Shown here piece after piece: positions 1 through 9,819 of a stretch of 64,000 nt of DNA. Every line of letters begins with the position of its first letter. The first letter of the stretch is position 1. A model generated the notes under the pieces. The model was not told the origin of the DNA. It saw only the letters and a program-made list of their open reading frames with translations, and made no database searches. Source of the DNA: Lateolabrax maculatus (taxonomy: Eukaryota > Chordata > Actinopteri > Acropomatiformes > Lateolabracidae). The stretch spans positions 15,249,001-15,313,000 of the forward strand of contig CM062204.1 in assembly GCA_031216445.1 (NCBI GenBank), in the 5' to 3' direction. The position numbers and the translations under genes were made by a program.

Positions 1-17
1 TGCATCCGTTCTCTTAC

Positions 18-375
18 CCACAGAGATCCTCTGATCACAGTTCGGTCCTGTGAGCCCGTGACGGCATCGGCCACAGTTGTAGCCACTGAAATTCCCATTA
101 CACTGGCAAGTGCGGTTGAAAAATCTCAGCGGCCACCTCTCTCTGTCATCACGTCCGGCATAGGGGTACTGGGGTCCGTGGCGGCGGTTGTCTGCTGCGA
201 TGGCCACACACTGCCCCCTCCCTGTGCTTGAGCCGCACTCGTCCCCTGCAGCCCCTGTAGGAGATGGGCAGCACTGACCACTCCGCAGCCCTTCGGGCGT
301 GACGCACTCCCGGGGGAACTGGGCCAACGTTTGGGTGACACACAGGGTCACCACCAGGAGACCCACTCTCCACAT
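18..375 (-). CDS. tyrp1: Tyrosinase-related protein 1, first coding exon (gene continues off the left edge)
   Basis: This exon encodes the N-terminus of a melanosomal type I membrane protein of the tyrosinase family, which acts in melanin synthesis in pigment cells. The 119 complete codons start with a hydrophobic signal peptide (about residues 1-18) followed by QFPREC. A Cys-rich EGF-like region follows, with cysteines at 24, 35, 36, 47, 56, 90, 92, 101, 104 and 113. Residues 46-56 (ECGSSTGRGQC) and 82-98 (PLRFFNRTCQCNGNFSG) match my memory of TYRP1 better than of DCT or tyrosinase. NRT at 87 and NFS at 95 are glycosylation sequons. The exon ends after GTG G, followed by a GTAAGA donor, so the intron is phase 1. 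The copper-binding domain is outside the window. I cannot tell whether this is the a or b teleost copy. The sequence just before ATG, a pyrimidine stretch ending TTTTGGTAG, could be a splice acceptor, so the true 5' exon may be non-coding. Confidence 0.93.
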
Positions 376-488
376 GCTACCAAAATCCAGAGAGAAGAAA
401 GGTCAAAGAAGGGGGAGTGTGAGGTCAGTTAGATAAGAAGAAGTTTAGGAATTTAGGAATTTTAGAAACACAAAAAGAGATCAGACAC

Positions 489-496
489 TTTTTATA
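489..496 (-). promoter_or_regulatory. Possible TATA box upstream of tyrp1
   Basis: The minus strand reads TATAAAAA about 115 bases before the tyrp1 start codon. This could place a transcription start near 460. It competes with the idea that an acceptor lies directly before the ATG and the promoter is further upstream. AT-rich DNA makes chance matches common. Confidence 0.22.
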
Positions 497-2446
497 TGTT
501 GAGAATTGTTGTTTTACACCCACTCATCCATCTTTTTCCAAACCACTAAAAGTTGAGGATTGCGAGTGTCCCAGCACACATTTGACAAGATGAAAACAAT
601 AAGATTCAGTACACTGCTGCCATGCACTTCAGTTAAGCTCAAGAACAACTCACTCAGTTTGTGTTCTCTTGTTAAAGCCAATTGTCTTAACATTATTCCG
701 AAACTTCACTTCTTACACGCCCCTGCAGGCAGTACGAGTCATTATTCATAATTCACAAAGCCATTAGCTTTCAACTCTTACAAGTTCAGAAATGCTTTCA
801 ACAATAGTCGGCAAGAGATGATTTGCTTCAACCTTTTTTGGAGTTAGATTTGCTTGTCTTTTGAAGCTTGTTGATTAGGAATGAATGGCAAAGTGACTAA
901 TATTTTGGCGGGAGCAATTATTTTACAACAAAACAATGATTAACAACCAGCCAAGAAAATTTACCAATTAACAAAAAAGTGTTTTACATTTTGCGGAGAT
1001 ACTGCATATTATGAATGATTGAATTCAGTGCTCAACCATAATACTCAGCCAGTGCAACATGGGCTGTTGTGTGGCAATCCCAATCTGAAATAAAACTTGA
1101 TTTTCATTTTTTAACTTTGCCAACATAGCTTAATTGTACATAAGTCTCATGGTATTTTCAGTTTGTAAACGGTGCTGAAGCAATCATTCCCACTATTTAT
1201 GACTTATTGCATTCGACAGTTCATTATGTGAAAAAGCATCAGTGCAATGTTCCCCTACCTCTGACTGTGCATGCTGCTCCTCTCTGTCTGCAGAACTGTA
1301 GCCCCCCAAGAGTCGGCCCATTCCCCTCTCCTGACTTAAATAGCAATTGAGCGCATGACCAGACCTTTGTGGAGCTTGTGTAAGCACACACACACACACA
1401 CACAGGCTCAGACAGTAGACACACAGTACACATGGATACACTTGAGGGTTCAAGCACGTTCTCAAACACTCATTCATATGCCTTGTGATCATAACCCCAA
1501 GGATGCCAAAGGACGTGGTCACTCACACAATAAGAGACTCAACTGTGAGATAGCATTCATGACGTCTCAGTACATTTTGTCACTTTTAGCCAACTAACAA
1601 CACGGTAATGGTTTGTTATCTGTGCAGGCAGTCAGTTGTCTGGGGAAAAATTCTTAATAACTTGTGGGCTCAAATCAGTCATTGGTTCCTTCTAATTGCT
1701 TAATTTGTGTGTTCAATTTATCAGGATTTTCAAGCCGTGCCCCGCAGAGTAAGTACAGAAAAAATTCATACTGGGAGGCAAGAACAAAAGCATAAATTCT
1801 ACATTATCATTTTAATTTGGTACTGCTGAAATCACAAATGATGATACAAATGTTACGTAGAACGAAAATCGAATCAAGTTTTAAACGTCATCTCAATAAT
1901 GAAAACTCTTTTTTTTTCTGTAGGCTAGTGTTGTACATCTTACTGACTGTTTAAAGACTGTGCAGATATGATACCGCCAAAGCACTTTGGAAATAAATCG
2001 TACTTAATTGCTGATAAATTGGGAAAATTGTTCATACAACAGCTTTGTACAGCATTGACTCATTTGGTCAGTATGAAAAACATTTTTTAACAATTTCCTT
2101 CTAGACTAAGTAGCTTACAGACATCCAACTAGATTCATAACATTTTTTATCACATTTACACACACATACTGACATTCATGCACATAGTATTTTAAAACAT
2201 GCTCTTCCTGTTCACTCATTCACACATGCCAAATGTGTTACAGTATCCTATTCATTCCAATTTACATACACACACAGTCAGACAAACGGTCATAAACACC
2301 AAATACATATGTGTTACATATACAGTAATTATTACAGTCAGAATCCAAGGCAGTCTGTGTTGGGTTGGTTAGAATTTAGGGTAATTCATTGGGTGTCTGG
2401 GTAAATTGGGATTGGGTGCAGGGATGGAGAGTGGCTTTTTTCGGCT
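497..2446. other. Intergenic DNA between tyrp1 and the 3' end of the acidic membrane protein gene
   Basis: This is AT-rich sequence without a credible reading frame. It holds a short CA run at 1387-1402 and, from about 2150 to 2340, many scattered ACACA and ATTCA tracts. The short frames near 1193-1597 translate the CA repeat and its flank and look spurious. CATGTG-type E-boxes occur near 1428 and 2223 on the minus strand but lack the extended M-box context. Confidence 0.6.
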
Positions 2447-2452
2447 TTTATT
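2447..2452 (-). terminator. Possible polyadenylation signal of the acidic membrane protein gene
   Basis: AATAAA on the minus strand lies about 45 bases after the stop codon at 2498-2500. If it is used, the 3' untranslated region is unusually short. Other AATAAA matches exist further downstream in this AT-rich DNA, so use of this one is uncertain. Confidence 0.4.
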
Positions 2453-2497
2453 CAGATACAGTAGGAAAAAAACGAACAGACAAAACAGTCAGACCCC

Positions 2498-2666
2498 CTA
2501 GAGAATGGAAGTCCTGAGGTCTTGTGAGGATCCTGGTCCAGTTTTGGCCGACTCTTCTGCGGAGCTGGGCGGGAGGTCAGACATGGCTGTCGCATGCTCC
2601 TCTCCTCTCTGCTCTTTGTTTTGGGCCAGGGTTGAAGCCACGTCAGATGGGTCAAGTGCTGCTATC
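2498..2666 (-). CDS. Acidic single-pass membrane protein, last coding exon (cytoplasmic tail)
   Basis: This exon supplies most of the cytoplasmic tail of the protein whose other exons are at 6447-6564, 7333-7617 and 8524-9819. A good acceptor (CCTCTCTACCAG) precedes it. The first base completes the arginine codon left split by the membrane-segment exon (AG+G), so the reading frame joins exactly. It encodes 55 residues beginning IAALDPSDV, hydrophilic and rich in Ser, Ala and Glu, ending RTSIL and a TAG stop. The end, Ser-Ile-Leu, fits the class I PDZ-ligand pattern (S/T-x-hydrophobic). I do not recognise the tail. The call rests on splice-site quality, phase match and the in-frame stop. Confidence 0.75.
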
Positions 2667-4065
2667 CTGGTAGAGAGGACAGTATGGCAGGTGGCACAGA
2701 ACAGTTGTAATGGATAAATTGAAGTTAGGGAAAAGACAGGGCTGTTTGATAGCAGGAATAACCACTGAGGCGCTTTCTGATGGGACACCTAGGGTACCAG
2801 TAAGATTCAAACACAACTTAATTTGATGTGTTCATAATGGAACTGCTGTTGAATACGGTGCTGCGAGCAAATTTGAATATTTTCACTGCGAGGTCTGTTT
2901 ATTTAATGACTTCCTACCCAGATGGAGAAGCTTACAAGCTGTGGTGGAAGGAGATACGCTGGGAGGTAACGACACACCCAGATATAAATAGATCACCTGA
3001 CATTATTGACTAATTGCAGGTGACGGTGTCCTGGATGAAAGAATTTCTAAAAGTGTCGTGTGCGTTTTAACATGACCTAGTAGATTTACCCTCAAGGGTA
3101 TCTAAACCGCTGTCAGAGTTTCATACCAGATGTGTAAAGCATGCATGCTGAAGGGCTGAATCTTACTCAGAATGGTCATGCATTACCTCCTCTGCTGTAA
3201 TGTACCACGGAGCACAATAGAATTCTGCTACCAGCCCAAACGTCATGGGTCCCGCCAAAGTACTGGGGTTTCTGGGTCAGGTTGAGGTTGCTTCCAAGTG
3301 GCTACATGCATTATGTTCTATATGTTGCTAAATATTACCAAGTTCTGAGGACAAATGAAGGAAGGCCGGTTCAATAACTACTTCAATATAGGTTTAGCTG
3401 GTCTGCCTCATGATTGTAGAGTGGTCAGATGGAGTCTGTCCTTGTGATTGCAAACCCTTACCCTTGTAAGTTCATTTTCAAGTTCAAGTGACTGAACTGA
3501 TATCTGATTACTGATATCAATGGTTTTAATACAACCATTTACCTGCCATACAAGCAGCAGGTAATGCATATCTTGTCAGAAACAAAAAAAAAGTAAAAAA
3601 ATTAAAATGTTTTAAAATATTTTAGGCTCCTAATTGTACATGATCTCCATATGGCTTTTCTCATGGCTTCCACAGCTCATCTACACTCACTGAATTTGCT
3701 TGCTTTGAACCGTGGCCTCTGGCATCCTTGTGTGTACATGAGACAGAACTTTGTGCCTTTATTGTTGAGATGATACTGCTGCTAAAGATTTGACTTTTAG
3801 ATAGTATTCTAGTGACTTTTGTTGTTGGTTGGCAGTGTTTTCAGCGATTCCCTCTTCCAGTGACAACTGGATTGTCACTGCCGCATAAAGACTCTTAACA
3901 AAGACACATTTCAAGATGAATCTGTCGACTGTTAAATAATTCAGTGTTGCTTAGTTATTGTCTGTGCTAGGCAAGCACCAGATTTCTCTTTGTGTCTTAC
4001 ACACTTTCACTTGCACAAGCAACAGACATACACTCATAGGATCACATGCACGCCTACTCCATGTA

Positions 4066-4076
4066 TGCACATGACT
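4066..4076 (-). promoter_or_regulatory. Near-match to a melanocyte M-box
   Basis: The minus strand reads AGTCATGTGCA, one base off the M-box AGTCATGTGCT that MITF binds in TYRP1, TYR and DCT promoters. A second CATGTG core lies at 4043-4048. The site is about 3.7 kb upstream of the tyrp1 ATG, inside the last intron of the neighbouring gene. About one match this good is expected by chance in a window this size, so it may be coincidence. Confidence 0.25.
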
Positions 4077-5840
4077 TTTGTTTCTATACACTGACTCTCT
4101 CAATCTCTGTCTTGACTTCTGTCTGATTTTTTCTCAATTTTTTACACACATCCTCACCCCATACTTTCACATGGTCACTCCCCTCCCCCCACACACACAC
4201 ATTTGGCTTATTATTGATTCAAGCCTGCTTGTCTGATTAGGAAAAATAGTTGTATTACCCAGTAATGCTTTGGGTTCACGAGACTCACACACTCATGTGA
4301 CCCAGTGAGCAGTCTCCTGAGCACTTAGCTTACAAAACCGCCAGGAGGGAATCAGCTGAGAAGCACACAACTGGTGGTTCCTATGAACCACAAGTTTTCA
4401 GGTCAGTGCACCACATTTAGTCGGCTGACAATGGACAAGTCTGACATCTGGCTAGTGTTAGTGACAAGGAGGAGGACTAATACTGTAGAATTCAGTTGTT
4501 TTTTTTTGTGTGTGTGTGTTGGGAGGGGGGGGGGGTCTACGGGGGAGAATAGGAAGAGCCTAGTAGAGAGGTACTCGAAGCTCAGTCAAATCATGTCATA
4601 GCAATGTTTAAAGATCGTTCTCCTTCTGTTCAATCTGTGATGAAGGCTGGTGAAGGCTTACGATGAGATCTTTGTCTTTGCTTCATTACATTTATTGGGA
4701 GCTATCACCACTGTATGCAGGTGTTTTGTCTGATTTCTACTTTTAAGTTACAGTTTTTTTATTTTAACACCCAGAAAAGCAAGCGCTTTCATAAATGGCA
4801 AGAGGTGTCGCTGAATAGTTTGAGGAGTTTTTCAAATAATGTGAATCATATGCCACTGAATGGGAACACCTGTGGGAGATTTTAGGCTGTGTATGATGGC
4901 GCTCTCCACAACATCATCAAAGTACCAAATGAGGAAATATCTTTTGGAATAATGTTATTCATCCTTCCAGTACAGCTCTTATGTCAAGGTGCACTGAAGC
5001 TGTTCTGGCAGTTTGCGGTGGCCCAAAATGTTTGTTTTTGTTTTAAATTTATAACCCATTTGTATGAATCTATGTTTGTAGTTAACTACTGTATGTAACC
5101 ATTATTGATGTTAGATAGATATTTATATGTGAACATACTGTTGAGTGTCCCCATTGCCTGCAGGAAGAGTGTCGTCACTGCAGTCACCTCCTGTAGTTGC
5201 CTCTGGTTCAACACACCCTTCCTCACATGTCCGTTGGAGGGCTAGGGTACTGCATACACATATACACAAACAAACACACACACAAAGTCTCAGATATTAC
5301 TGTTGTCTCTGACTATTGCCCTTGTACAAATTAAAAAAAAAAAAAACTAGTACAGCATATTACTGATTAAAAACCAGTCTTTTTTTTTTTGCGAGAGAAA
5401 TACTTGACCAATGTCATCATCTATGAGTGTGGAAATGTTAGCAGCAGCTTGGGCAACATCAGAAGCAAACATGTACCAGCACTGCTGTAAGTCCCATCTG
5501 TGATTGTAGCGCTGTTGGTACTAACGCTAGCAATCAGATGGCTTATTTCAGCTATTAGACAAGAAGCACTGGGATATGGTAGGTACAGACTGAGTATTAT
5601 TTAGATTCCCATTCATAAAAAATAAAGAGAGGAAAATTGTCTGTTTTACAAGGACTAAGCCAGAACAAAAATTCATGCTACAGTATGGTAAGATTAAGGT
5701 TCTAATGGAAATCTATTTTTATATGAGGCTCTTGGATGTATAATGTAGCTCAGCCTTCCCAAATGATATCAATGGATGGCAGGCTACAGGAAATAATATT
5801 GGCTAGAAGTGGAGCAGTATTCAGTAAAGGACATTTGGAG

Positions 5841-6345
5841 TAGAGGTCTTCACTGGTCTGGGAATTGTGCTGTAACCGAACCAGACCCGTTTATTATTTG
5901 AAAGCTGGACCCGGACCCATGCAAAACCAAGAAATGCAGGACCTGAACCCGGCTGAGAGACACAGACCCAATGTGCGCCAATTTCACAGCTGATTGCTAT
6001 TAACAAGTTAACGTTAATTTACAAGTTGTCAAAACAAAACTAATGAAACCTAACGTTAGTGACCCTCTCCCCTGTGCCTGGCCATGATGCATAGTCTATA
6101 ATTCATCCTCCTTGCCAAGAAAGTTTGTAAAATACATCCAGGTTTTCTGTTATTCCTGTCTTGCTAATTGAAACAGCATGACTAATCCACTCGTTATTTC
6201 AGTTTAAAAGTCCACTTGCTTTCACGGTGACGGATAACAAACACGACTTGTTTAGAATCAGCTTTGCAGTTTGACCAGATAAAACATGGATTCGACCCTG
6301 TACGGATCCAGGGTCGGGTATCGGGTGGAACCGTGAAGACCTCTA
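5841..6345. mobile_element. hAT-type miniature inverted-repeat element (505 bp)
   Basis: The ends are inverted repeats. The left end begins TAGAGGTCTTCACTGGT and the reverse complement of the right end begins TAGAGGTCTTCACGGTT. Immediately outside lie identical 8-bp direct repeats, ATTTGGAG, at 5833-5840 and 6346-6353. An 8-bp target duplication is the signature of hAT transposons. There is no transposase frame, so this is a non-autonomous copy that depended on another element. GC-rich subterminal stretches (ACCCGGACCC on the left, GGGTCGGGTATCGGGT on the right) may be transposase-binding repeats. It lies in an intron, about 100 bp beyond the donor at 6446. Confidence 0.88.
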
Positions 6346-6446
6346 ATTTGGAGTGTACTTTCATTCCATCATAACATTTTGAGCTATAAGACAATTTTTT
6401 TTCAGTGTTTCTGGAGATCAAGTGCACACAAACCGGGGCTACCTAC

Positions 6447-6564
6447 CTGTTTTTGTTACGACTTTTGATCATATAGATAATGATGACAATGGTCTCCAAA
6501 ACCAGGAAGACTGCAGCAGAAATAGCCCCAATCTTCCATGCCTCCAGGCCCAGCTCACTTGTCT
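6447..6564 (-). CDS. Acidic single-pass membrane protein, membrane-segment exon
   Basis: This 118-base exon has an acceptor (ATCTGCTTAG after a pyrimidine-rich stretch) and a donor (ACAG then GTAGGT). Read in the phase set by the upstream exon, it encodes TSELGLEAWKIG and then a hydrophobic segment of about 22 residues (IGAISAAVFLVLETIVIIIY and onward). KSRNKN follows, a basic stop-transfer signal. This predicts a type I protein, with the acidic part outside the cell or in a lumen and a short tail inside. It enters at phase 1 and leaves at phase 2, and the next exon at 2666 completes the split codon. I cannot name the family from this segment. Confidence 0.8.
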
Positions 6565-7332
6565 CTAAGCAGATACATTAAGGCAGAGAGAAAGAGCAAA
6601 AAGGGAGGGCAGAAGAGGAGGGAGGCATTGGATTTAGAGGTGAATATACAGTAATATGACAAGAAATCTGATGCACTACGCTAAATCAACTGTCCCTCAA
6701 CTGCCCATAAAGGAAGCTGTACTCTGACATCCCATCTATTTTACACTCAAGTACAGTTTTCCAGAAAAAAGAAAATACCTTTTTTTCTACGGTCTTTAAA
6801 ATCTAGGCCTACCTTCCAGCTGTTTTAAATACTGCTAGTTCAAAGGGGTATGTATGTGATGTATAGGGGCATAGAAAGAGTGTAAATAAATACTTCTCAT
6901 CCATTTTAGCGAGGCAAAAAATAGCATATTATATTGTGGGGAGATGGTCCCAACTTTCTGGTCTTCCCTCAGTCAGTGTGTAGTTAGCCTGCTCCACTGC
7001 TTATTCAAATGGAACAACATCAACTTGGCCATCTGCAGATTTTGTTGGCAGAATCACGATGATGATCTGTTTTCTTTATTCTACCCAAGTTTTAAGCTGC
7101 AGAAAATCTGCTATAATATACACCCAAACCCATTTATAACCTCATATGCAGTTATGAAACTGCACTTGAGAACTACAGTATATATTATTTTTATTTTAAA
7201 GTTCAGTTCCCTACAAACTTTTTTTTGTTGAGACATTAAGAATTTGATAAAAACCAGAAGAGCACATATGGGCCCAAGGAGTCAACTGTAATATGTTGTA
7301 TTTTCCTTTTATATTTTTATATTCCATTATAC

Positions 7333-7617
7333 CTGTGGTTCCAGCTGTATCTTCCACCAGCTCGTTGGCCTCCCCTGGTTCCTCGCTTTCTGCCTGAGGG
7401 TGTTCAGCTAGAACATCCTTTACAAAATTATCCAGTATCACATCAGTAGGGGCGATGATCTTGTTGCCATGGTTAGATTTCTCATCACCAAGGGTATATT
7501 CTCCGGTCTCCACCACACCAAGGGATGGACTTGGGGTGGGAACCTGGTTCCCAGAGCTCTTCTCTATGGAAGCTTCAGCACCATCTTCAGGCTCTGGGGC
7601 AGAGATCACCAGTACTT
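7333..7617 (-). CDS. Acidic single-pass membrane protein, juxtamembrane exon
   Basis: This 285-base exon is open throughout, with a good acceptor (CCCCTCTTCTAG) and donor (CCACAG then GTATAA). Both ends are phase 1. The first two bases complete a Glu codon with the last base of the exon ending at 8524. It encodes a Ser/Pro/Glu-rich stretch including SAPEPEDGAEASIE and PTPSPSLG, then a more ordered part with IIAPTDVILDNFVKDVLAEH, then a run of acidic residues before the membrane. There are no cysteines. The segment is probably an extended stalk, possibly with Thr/Ser glycosylation near the membrane (TAGTT). Confidence 0.78.
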
Positions 7618-8523
7618 CTAGAAGAGGGGTTTGGTATTTGACACACACATGAAAATGAAGCCAAGAGGCCAAGGTTTAGGGTTTGTCGAGTGGACCTATG
7701 GAATGTAGAATAATGCATAGATGTGCTGCAGCTGAGAGTAGCAGGTGGGTCATGATTTGTATGCATTGGTTAACTCTCTCATAGTATCACAGTATATCCA
7801 CAGTGCCGAATGTGTATTCAACAAATCAGCCTTTGCATGTGTCACAATAATCATTGGGCTTTAAGAGAATTTTAGAAGTGTTGACTGATAAATAATTCAT
7901 GTTTATGTCAAGATATTCTGCGTAAACATTTTCTCAAGTGCTTTCCGGCAAAAGCTTGTTGAAAACATTTCAAATGTTAATTTTCCAACCAAACTGCACA
8001 GCTGACACAACCAAAGCAGCTAACATTGACTGTTTTTTATGATTGATATTACTTTCAGGACACAGGTTTGTAACCAATATTGTTGTAAAGGATATTAAAG
8101 GGGTTTATAATCTTCATTTAAGAGCTTTTCTCTCTTAAAGTAGGTTAAGATGCAAACAATGCAAGCTTACCCAAAGCTGCTGAGTCTAATGCAACTGAAT
8201 GTTTAAAGATAAACACCATTGCAGTTTTAGGTTTTTGTGACCTAAATTATGAACATGTTTTACATATTCAACATTTCAGATAGTTAATAAATAGGGAGGT
8301 ACTGAAAGTAAAGTGAATGGGGCAGATAAAATAGGAGCTCATTAATAAAAGATTTTGATTTGTTGGGGATTTTGATTTTTCGGATGTTGTTTGTAGGTTC
8401 CACGGGACATGGTGTTTCAAACCACTACGCTGAAGCTTAATGTGTTTGTGCCAGGTTTTAATTCCATTGCATGAACACATACCCAACATTTTTGCGTTGT
8501 TTCCTACTGGAACCATTTCTCAC

Positions 8524-9819
8524 CTTGATCCTCTTTTTCACTGCCATGTGAGGTCTCCAAAGCAATCCGCTCCTCTTCTCCTGCTTGTTGGTCACCCAAC
8601 CCCTCATTTACCAATGCCACTGATTCCTCCTTGATTACACTCTCTCCAAGTCTTTCACCCTCTTCTGCTGTACGTTCTGCTTCTACCCCTTCAGCAGCTC
8701 CTCCCTCCACCACTAAATGGCCTTGTTCGTCCTCTACCTCTGCTCCCTCAGCTTCCTTCACTATGTTTACCTCTTCCTCCTCCTCTACAGGCTCTCCTAC
8801 TACAGTTTGTGTGGTCTCCGTCTCATAATTATTAGAAGGCAGTACTATCACCTCGCCTTCCATTTCATCCACCTGAGTTTCTTCCCCCAGAGATTCTTCC
8901 TTTTGCAATACATCCCCTATCTGCTCCACTACTGGAGCTACTGCCAGGCTGCGGTCAGACTCCACCACAGTCTCCTGCTCTGGCTCTCCACCTGCTGCCA
9001 GCTCCACAACTGCTGGCGGAGTTTCCTCTGCCTGTGTCACTGTTTCTGCTGCTCCTTTTTCTTCCGACAACACAACCTGCTCCTCGTTGTCCTCCCCCAC
9101 TGCTAAATAACCTCCTGTCTCTTCTAAAGCAGCTACAGTTTCCTCTTCAACCTCCTGACTGACTTCGGTGTCTAGGGACTCATCGATGGCCTCCACTCCC
9201 TCTTCTTCTATGCCTCCAGTTTGTACAACTGCTGTGGTCTCCTCTAGTGATCCAGCTGCAGTCTCAACCTCCCCCTCAACATCTCCTTTCCCCTCTTTAG
9301 CTACATCTTCAAATGTGTCCACATCTGCTACCTCATGCTCCCCGCCGACATCAGTATCTCCCTCCTTGGCACCCACATTTTCATTCCCCACCTCCTCCTC
9401 TACTGCCTGCTCCAACACCTCTGCCTCTGTGTCATTTTCAGTCTCTCCTTTTTCAGCCACCAGCGCATCCTCTTTATCCTCTTCCTGCACTGCTGCCTCG
9501 TCTACTTTCGTTTCACCTCCTCCTTCCACCTGCCCCAGAGCTGCCTCCACCACCCTCTCCAGCAGCTCCTTCAGCACTTCCTCTGCCCCACGACCCTCCA
9601 CCTGCTCTGAGGCCTCCTGCACAGCCTGCTGCACCTCCTTCAGGCTAGGGGGTGCAACCACGGGTACCACCTCTGCAGGGGGGAGCTCTGGTTCCTGGGG
9701 TAAGGACTGGTCATCTTGGAGGGAGATCACTGTGGAGGATTGGATGGAGGTAGACAGATCTAAGGAGATAGTGTCGAATACTTTTGGTGTTTTGTAGATG
9801 CTGTAAACACCAGACAAAC
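8524..9819 (-). CDS. Acidic Glu/Val-rich membrane protein, large internal exon
   Basis: This 1296-base exon is open across its whole length and encodes 432 residues. An acceptor (ATATTTTCCAG) precedes it and a consensus donor (CAAG then GTGAGA) follows. Both ends are phase 1. It starts LSGVYSIYKTPKVFD, then a Ser/Thr stretch and a Pro-rich stretch. A likely helix follows (KEVQQAVQEASEQVEG and EEVLKELLERVVEAALGQ). After that come about 300 residues of low-complexity sequence dominated by Glu, Val, Ala, Gly and Thr, without cysteines. With the three downstream exons the visible protein is 622 residues. Upstream exons, which should hold the start and a signal peptide, were not found. I do not recognise the family. 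Automated pipelines may name such a protein by its Glu-richness alone. A Ser/Pro-rich frame on the opposite strand is its shadow. Confidence 0.8.

Larger units (their letters stand above)
2667..6446 (-). other. Last intron of the acidic membrane protein gene
   Basis: This 3.8-kb interval lies between the membrane-segment exon and the tail exon. It contains a near-match to the melanocyte M-box at 4066-4076, a G-rich run near 4525, short A and T runs near 5335 and 5385, and the 505-bp hAT-type element at 5841-6345. No coding sequence is visible. Confidence 0.65.

Noticed and set aside
9168..9797. Plus-strand Ser/Pro/Thr-rich frames of up to 209 codons
   Set aside because: They are the exact antisense of the Glu-rich exon at 8524-9819, which has splice sites and phase-matched neighbours. 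Glu/Val-rich codons read backwards give Ser/Pro-rich frames.
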